The notes beneath the pieces are model-generated. The model worked only from the letters and a program-made list of their open reading frames with translations. It was not told the DNA's origin and did no database searches. A program made the position numbers and the translations under genes. From positions 60,593,186 through 60,657,185 of the forward strand of contig OX392529.1 in assembly GCA_947623455.1 (NCBI GenBank): a stretch of DNA of 64,000 bases. The letters run 5' to 3'. Below, in pieces: positions 40,001-49,000 of this stretch. Source of the DNA: Mimachlamys varia. Taxonomy: Eukaryota; Mollusca; Bivalvia; Pectinida; Pectinidae. How positions within the stretch are numbered: position 1 is the stretch's first letter; every line of letters begins with the position of its first letter.

Positions 40001-43000
40001 ACATTGTCAGAGAAAGTTGTTTTCCCCGCGGTTGATTGATTTAATTTGTCATTTACGGCCTCCAGCTCGACTTGATTAACCCCAAGTTTGACTTAGCTGG
40101 TGTGGACGCCAGGCTTATAACCTTTTATATTACCTGTCTTCAATCTTTACAAATGTAAATTTTCATCATCACATCCATTCACAGATGATGTATGTATACC
40201 TGTGATAGCTGATGTAAATAATCAAGCCCATCCTTTATATCATATACCACAAACACATCAGGTTTATCTTGTCACCTGTTCAAGTCAAATTTTAAACAAG
40301 TTTGACAGCTCTTGTCAAATGTATAAATATATGTTTAACACCATGGTCACTTATCTTCAAGACACCTTTGTTTTCCATCTTCATTTCCAGTAAATAATCC
40401 AGCCAGCCATCTTTATTCCCAGTAGATAATCCAGCCAGGCAACTTTATTCCCAGTAGATAATCCAGCCAGCCATCTTAATTCTCAGTAGATAATCCAGCC
40501 AGCCATTTTTATTCCCAGTAGATAATCCAGCCAGCCATCTTAGTTCCCAGTAGATAATCTAGCCAGCCATCTTAATTCCCAGTAGATAATCCAGCCAGCC
40601 ATCTTTATTCCCAGTAGATAATCCAGCCAGCCATCTTTATTCCCAGTAGATAATCCAGCCAGCCATCTTTATTCCCAGTAGATAATCCAGCCAGCCATCT
40701 TTATTCCCAGTAGATAATCCAGCTAGCCATCTTTATTCCAAATAAATAATCCAGCCAGCCATCTTAGTTCCCAGTAGATAATCCAGCCAGCCATCTTTAT
40801 TCCCAGTAGATAATCCAGTCAGCCATCTTATTTCCAGTAGATAATCCAGCCAGCCATCTTTATTCCCAGTAGATAATCCAGCCAGCCATTTTTATTCCCA
40901 ATAAATAATCCAGCCAGCCATCTTTATTCCCAGTAGATAATCCAGCCAGCCTTCTTCATTCCCAGTAGATAATCCAGCCAGCCATCTTTATTCCCAGTAG
41001 AAAATCCAGCTAGCCATCTTCATTCCCAGTAGATAATCCAGCCAGCCATCTTCATTTCCATTAGATAATCCATCAAGCCATCTTCATTCCCAATAAATAA
41101 TCCAGCCAGCCATCTTTATTCCCAGTAGATAATCCAGCCAGCCATCTTCATTCCCAATAAATAATCAAGCTAGCCTTCTTCATTCCCAGTAGAAAATCCA
41201 GCCAGCCATCTTCATTCCCAGTAGATAATCCAGCCAGCCATCTTCATTTCCATTAGATAATCCATCAAACCATCTTCATTCCCAGTGTATTAAATTTGAA
41301 CTGAGCCAATCTTAAACGCAACAATGCTACATTGCAAAGAAATGTGTACAATCCTCCCTCTACAAGTGACCAGTAGATGTTTAATGTCGTGTAAATGTTT
41401 GTGTTTTACAGGTGTCTGTCAATGGACTAGAAGTTCTGTGTCTGATGGTGGACCGCAAGGGAGAGGACTTCAAACATTACGTGTCTCAGGGTACGTATTT
41501 ATCAATGTTACGTATCTCAGGGTACGTATTTATCAATGTTACATGTCTCGGGGTACGTATTTATCAATGTTACATGTCTCGGGGTATGTGTTTATCAATG
41601 TTACATGTCTTGGGGTACGTATTTATCAATGTTACATGTCTCGGGGTATGTATTTATCAATGTTACATGTCTCAGGGTATGTGTTTATCAATGTTACATG
41701 TCTTGGGGTACGTATTTATCAATGTTAAGTGTCTCAGGGTACATATTTATCAATGTTACGTGTCTCAGGGTACGTATTTATCAATGTTGTGTGTCTCAGG
41801 GTACGTATTTATCAATGTTACGTGTCTCGGGGTACATATTTATCAATGTTATGTGTCTCAGGGTACATATTTATCAATGTTGTGTGTCTCAGGGTATGTG
41901 TTTGTCAATGTTACGTGTCTCAGGGTATGTGTTTATCAATGTTACATGTCTCGGGGTACGTATTTATCAATGTTTTGTGTCTCAGGGTACGTATTTATCA
42001 ATGTTACATGTCTCGGGGTATGTGTTTATCAATGTTACATGTCTTGGGGTACGTATTTATCAATGTTACATGTCTTGGGGTACGTATTTATCAATGTTAC
42101 ATGTCTTGGGGTATGTATTTATCAATGTTACGTGTCTCAGGGTACGTATTTATCAATGTTACATGTCTCGTGGTACGTATTTATCAATGTTACATGTCTC
42201 GGGGTATGTGTTTATCAATGTTACATGTCTTGGGGTACGTATTTATCAATGTTACATGTCTCGGGGTATGTATTTATCAATGTTATGTGTCTCAGGGTAC
42301 GTATTTATCAATGTTGTGTGTCTCGGGTATGTATTTATCAATGTTACGTGTCTTTGGGTACGTATTTATCAATGTTGCGTGTCTCAGGGTATGTATTTAT
42401 CAATGTTATGTGTCTCAGGGTACGTATTTATCAATGTTGTGTGTCTCGGGGTATGTATTTATCAAAGTTACGTGTCTCCGGGTACGTATTTATCAATGTT
42501 ACCTGTCTCTAGGTATATATTAATTAATGTGATGGGTCTCACGGTAGATATTCACAATGATATGTGTCTCAGGGTACATTTTAATCAATGTCACATGTCT
42601 CCGTGTACTCAATGTTAAGTTTGTGTACAACTCGTGGACCTACAATTCTAGCATTGTTGATGACATCAGCCCATGTCTTTATCACACACACCAAGAACAT
42701 TACTCACTATGTCTGTTCTTAGAAGTTAGTGCTATCACGATATGGTCAAAAACGGTACAGCAATTTATTGATGATCTACTGTCCCTATTTGTGGTTCACA
42801 GATGATATTGTTAGGATCTGTTTAAGAAACATAAACCTAAAAAGTTGATTATAAAATAATTTTTTAGCATTACATCAAAATGCCTCATATGCACTGTGTT
42901 ATCTTTGAGTTTTAACAAAATTTTATAACACTTAATAACTGATGTTCAATTTCTCTGTACTTTCACAATTAATTAAAATATTTCTGTAATAATCTGCTAT

Positions 43001-46000
43001 CTTTATACTTGATGGACATTATAACGGTTTGAGTAAACACAATCAGACACTGTACTTACAAAGGTTGACTCGGACATGTGGCCGTGGAAGCAGATGACAT
43101 CGTAACAGCAGCTAGTTTCCTTGTCACACATTTTTCTTGTCAGTCTAGCAAACTCTGGTCACCATTCTGAGTCTTTTGTCATAAAATGATGCCCACATCT
43201 GAAAAATAAAGAGAGAAGTTGACTGAATGTTGTTATTTGACCTTTTCAGTGCTGCCCTCTGTCGTAGACCGCCTGGGAGACTCCAAGGACCAGGTTAGTG
43301 TGTGGTCGTGGGGACTTTTACATATATTCTACCCCAAGTTTCATTCCTTCCACCTATATGTCTAGCTGACCGTCTTAGAAACCTTTGCATTCAATCCATA
43401 TTAGAGGTTTAATAAAATCAAGACATGCCTAGCATTAGATATAACACAGCCAGTAAAACTCAACCTACAATAGTGTAATCATGATATGCCAATGCCAAAA
43501 TACAGTAGTGGTATCCCCGAAATCTAAAAATACATAAGGGTTATCCCCTAATTCTCGAAAATACAGTAGTGTTACTGTAGGAAATGGATTTGTACTTGTA
43601 AGGCTTGCCTTATCTTTGAATGATATGACAGAGAAAATGTGTTCAGTTTTCTGTGTTAAATCACATGATAGCTATCACTGTGAATACATGGGTTTATTTC
43701 TAGGTACGAGACCAGGCCCAGCAGTTACTGATGAAGCTGATGATGCCCGCCACATCCCCCGGGGTAGGTCACCAATGTCTACTTTGAGTTGAATGATCAT
43801 GATAATTATTATGATAATTATTAATTGTATTATGATAGTTGATAAATAATTATGATAATTCAAATTTTTTATGTACCACATTATCACGACTTATAGATTG
43901 TCTCAAAGTGGTTCACAAATTATTATCCATGGTTATAGGGCCTTAGCAACCAGCCAATATTGTTCTCAACTACCAGAGGAACATACAATTGGTGCTGCCA
44001 TTTTGACACTCACAGCTAGCATTCTACAATTTCTAGCACTGCTCAAACACATACTCATTTACAGCTGAGTAGACTGGAACAAGCAAGTGCTGTGGCCGGG
44101 GCTCGTATTCGCAACCCTTCGATGAGGAGCCAGGTGTCCTGCCACTAGACCTTCGTGCCTCCCACATAATGAGCTGGATGTCACGAATACTTAGAGAAAT
44201 ACAGTGACTGGTGCTAATAAAAAGAATTCTTAAGCATTGTGATGTTTCTGTGACAATATCTGTGGATCAGTCCTGAACATTTGAAATATTTTCACATCTG
44301 TTCATAAGGCTTTTGTGATGTTATAATTTGTCTAGTCTGGATAGACAATAATTTAATGTGAAATTTGTGTTGTAGTATGTGTTCGAGAGGATGATGAGTG
44401 CGTTTACACACAAGCTGTGGCACGTCAGAGAGGGGGTCCTCATCTGTCTACAGAACACACTCAACACGTAAGTAATCTACAGAACACACTCAATCAGCCT
44501 CCTCCTTCTCTATTTCATGATAATATTCACAAGTTGTGATTTACTAGATCTTATACAAACCTATTTTGAATACAAGGTATATAACTAGCCCCTTTATAAT
44601 GTTGTTGATGAAGAGGAGAGATAGTCAGCATGTCCATGGTTCTATGCACATGTCCATATAATTACTGTACATGGATGGGAATTTTATTTATTGGTCTTTG
44701 CCAATGCACTGATAGAAATCCATTTTGGACTGATGTTTTATATTGTATTGAAAGATAGAATATTGACTATAATATAATCCAAGATCCTCTGTAGAATATA
44801 AAAAGTAGCTCATTTTGTATTGCTAGAGTTGTGTCCCCTTGATCAGTTTTGTTAATTTAAAAAAGGATTGAGCAGTTATTTCTTCTTCATTTCTTCAGAA
44901 ATTTTATATTAACACATTAATATTTGTGGTCAGGAATCAGTACTAATAAGAATTATTGGAAAATAAATTATTGATCTACAATGGTATAGAATGTTTACAG
45001 AGTGCTTACAACATGTTTACAATGTTACAGAATGTTTACAATGTTACAGAATGTTTACAATGTTACAGAATGTTTACAATGTTATAGAATGTTTACAATG
45101 TTATAGAATGTTTGATTGTTTATTTCAGATATGGAGCGAGGAGTTTACACCTGTCTAAGATAGTACCTAACATCTGTAAACTACTGGACGATCAGAACAG
45201 CCAGGTAAGGTTTAATCATCTGTATAATCAACAAGGTTAAAACAAAACCATGGCAAATCACATTGCTTCATTGAAGTTGTGCAGCATGTTTATCCAAATC
45301 TAATCTTTTTAATTATCATCTTTTTGCTATCCAACCGCTATCTGATGACAAAAAATATATTAAATGTATAAAATTTGGAGTCCAACACCGACAAAAAGTG
45401 AAAAACATACAAAAAGTGAAAAACATAGGACCTCCTTGAAGCTACTGTTGTAGATCTAGAAAACCAGAGGCTTTGCATCAAATTCGAATAAGTGGGTTTT
45501 GTTTGAGGAGGACAATATACATACGATAACGAAGCCATTGTCAGGTGTTGTTATAAAAGGCAAAGTCTTAAGGTTGGCATCAAGTGAACAATGTAGGACT
45601 TGTTTAAACACGGCAACACACTTTCTTAACGCTCCAACATCATTTCCTTAAAATAAACTTTGACCGACAAAAAAAATGATATTAACAAGTATGTGACATT
45701 AAGAGAAACATGTTTTCCCACTAAATCCAGTGTATTTTCAATCTCCATAACTGAAAGTAAAGTTACTCAAAAAAATCTTGGTTTTATTTCTTACTTTCTA
45801 TACAATGTTTTCAATATTTGTACAAGTTATATCTGAAATCAATGGAAATGACATCATTTTCTGGATATTTCATGTGGTTGGTTAAAAAACCCATGCTATT
45901 AAGAGGAATTCACCTCAAATTACATGATGTGGAAAACATGATATAAAGTGAATTCCACTGTATAAGTAAATTGAGTTGGTTTACTACTGATAAGTACTGT

Positions 46001-49000
46001 ATTTTATGGATTCATTCAATACACAAACAGTACATGTACAAAACATCATCCGGTCTGTTATAGACGGATCCAAATCGGTCAATTTGGCTAATTTATCCAA
46101 AACTAACCCTGTCTAAACGGCCAAATATTCATGTCCCATGCATGATCCGTTTAGAGATTTTGCATTGTATAAAACTAAGAGAAGTATTACAATGTATTTT
46201 GTTACAGGGCATCATGATAAATACTGTACATATAATGGGCATTTCTGTCAGGTGCTTATAGAATAATAAAAATGTGTTTGCCTGTGTGTAAACCTGTGGC
46301 TGTATTGATAGATTGTGGATAATGTTTCAGGTGCGTGAGACCTGCGTTAACACCCTGGCAGAGATCTACCGACACGTAGGCGAGAAGGTGCGCTCAGACT
46401 TACTCAAGAAAGGCATCTCCCAACAGAGGTAACTAAAGTGGAGAGAGTTATTTCCCTTTGCTTGTAAAAAGAAGGAAATTGTTTCCGAAAAGTGAACTTG
46501 GAAATCAAATATTGCATTAAGCAATAATGTTACACATTTATTTAATGAATATCTGGTGAGGCTCATTTTGTATTTCAATATTGATCCTATATTAACCCTT
46601 TTGGTGGCCGGTACATTTTTTCTGTCTAAAATGAAGTATTAGGTGAGCTTGCTTGCAGAGCAATGAAATAATTTTTATAATTACTTATAACGATATTTCT
46701 ACTGAAATGTGTTACAAATTGTTCAGTGTCTTAAAAGTTACAGGCTTATTGCTTACATGTCTTGGCGTCTTACCAGGTACGGGCTTGTTGGTCATGTGTC
46801 TTGGCGTCTTACCAGGCACGGGCTTGTTGGTCATGTGTCTTGGCGTCTTACCAGGCACGGGCTTGTTGGTCATGTGTCTTGGCGTCTTACCAGGCACGGG
46901 CTTGTTGCCCATGTCTCTTGGCGTCTTACCAGTTACGGGCTTGTTGCCCATGTGTCTTGGCGTCTTACCAGGTACGGGCTTGTTGGTCATGTGTCTTGGC
47001 GTCTTACCAGGCACGGGCTTGTTGGTCATGTGTCTTGGCGTCTTACCAGGCACGGGCTTGTTGGTCATGTGTCTTGGCGTCTTACCAGGCACGGGCTTGT
47101 TGCTCATGTGTCTTGGCGTCTTACCAGGCACGGGCTTGTTGCCCATGTGTCTTGGCGTCTTACCAGGCACGGGCTTGTTGGTCATGTGTCTTGGCGTCTT
47201 ACCAGGCACGGGCTTGTTGGTCATGTGTCTTGGCGTCTTACCAGGCACGGGCTTGTTGGTCATGTGTCTTGGCGTCTTACCAGGCACGGGCTTGTTGGTC
47301 ATGTGTCTTGGCGTCTTACCAGGCACGGGCTTGTTGCCCATGTGTCTTGGCGTCTTACCAGGCACGGGCTTGTTGCCCATGTGTCTTGGCGTCTTACCAG
47401 GTACGGGCTTGTTGCCCATGTGTCTTGGCGTCTTACCAGGCACGGGCTTGTTGGTCATGTGTCTTGGCGTCTTACCAGGCACGGGCTTGTTGCCCATGTG
47501 TCTTGGCGTCTTACCAGGCACGGGCTTGTTGGTCATGTGTCTTGGCGTCTTACCAGGCACGGGCTTGTTGCCCATGTGTCTTGGCGTCTTACCAGGTACG
47601 GGCTTGTTGCCCATGTGTCTTGGCGTCTTACCAGGCACGGGCTTGTTGGTCATGTGTCTTGGCGTCTTACCAGGTACGGGCTTGTTGCCCATGTGTCTTG
47701 GCGTCTTACCAGGTACGGGCTTGTTGCCCATGTGTCTTGGCGTCTTACCAGGCACGGGCTTGTTGGTCATGTGTCTTGGCGTCTTACCAGGCACGGGCTT
47801 GTTGGTCATGTGTCTTGGCGTCTTACCAGGCACGGGCTTGTTGCCCATGTGTCTTGGCGTCTTACCAGGCACGGGCTTGTTGGTCATGTGTCTTGGCGTC
47901 TTACCAGGCACGGGCTTGTTGGTCATGTGTCTTGGCGTCTTACCAGGCACGGGCTTGTTGGTCATGTGTCTTGGCGTCTTACCAGGCACGGGCTTGTTGG
48001 TCATGTGTCTTGGCGTCTTACCAGGCACGGGCTTGTTGCCCATGTGTCTTGGCGTCTTACCAGGCACGGGCTTGTTGCCCATGTGTCTTGGCGTCTTACC
48101 AGGCACGGGCTTGTTGGTCATGTGTCTTGGCGTCTTACCAGGCACGGGCTTGTTGGTCATGTGTCTTGGCGTCTTACCAGGCACGGGCTTGTTGCCCATG
48201 TGTCTTGGCGTCTTACCAGGTACGGGCTTGTTGCCCATGTGTCTTGGCGTCTTACCAGGTACGGGCTTGTTGCCCATGTGTCTTGGCGTCTTACCAGGTA
48301 CGGGCTTGTTGCCCATGTGTCTTGGCGTCTTACCAGGCACGGGCTTGTTGGTCATGTGTCTTGGCGTCTTACCAGGCACGGGCTTGTTGGTCATGTGTCT
48401 TGGCGTCTTACCAGGCACGGGCTTGTTGGTCATGTGTCTTGGCGTCTTACCAGGCACGGGCTTGTTGGTCATGTGTCTTGGCGTCTTACCAGGCACGGGC
48501 TTGTTGCCCAAGTGTCTTGGCGTCTTACCAGGCACGGGCTTGTTGCCCATGTGTCTTGGCGTCTAACCAGGCACGGGCTTGTTGCCCAAGTGTCTTGGCG
48601 TCTTACCAGGCACGGGCTTGTTGCCCAAGTGTCTTGGCGTCTTACCAGGCACGGGCTTGTTGCCCAAGTGTCTTGGCGTCTTACCAGGCACGGGCTTGTT
48701 GCCCATGTGTCTTGGCGTCTAACCAGGCACGGGCTTGTTGCCCATGTGTCTTGGCGTCTTACCAGGCACGGGCTTGTTGCCCATGTGTCTTGGCGTCTAA
48801 CCAGGCACGGGCTTGTTGCCCATGTGTCTTGGCGTCTTACCAGGCACGGGCTTGTTGGTCATGTGTGTCTTGCTTTTAACTGTAAGATGTTAGTGGGAGT
48901 TATGTAATAAATCCAGGTATATTTGATTTGATAGGTTAAACCAGGTATGATCTTTGATTTGATAGGTTAAACCAGGTATGATCTTTGATTTGATAGATAA

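Noticed and set aside
41536..42618. Cysteine/tyrosine-rich ORF family over the exon 2 array
   Set aside because: Only the frame starting in exon 2 is linked to a gene, and exon 3 homology shows that the donor at 41490 is the normal exit. The other frames are shadows of the 31-bp unit.
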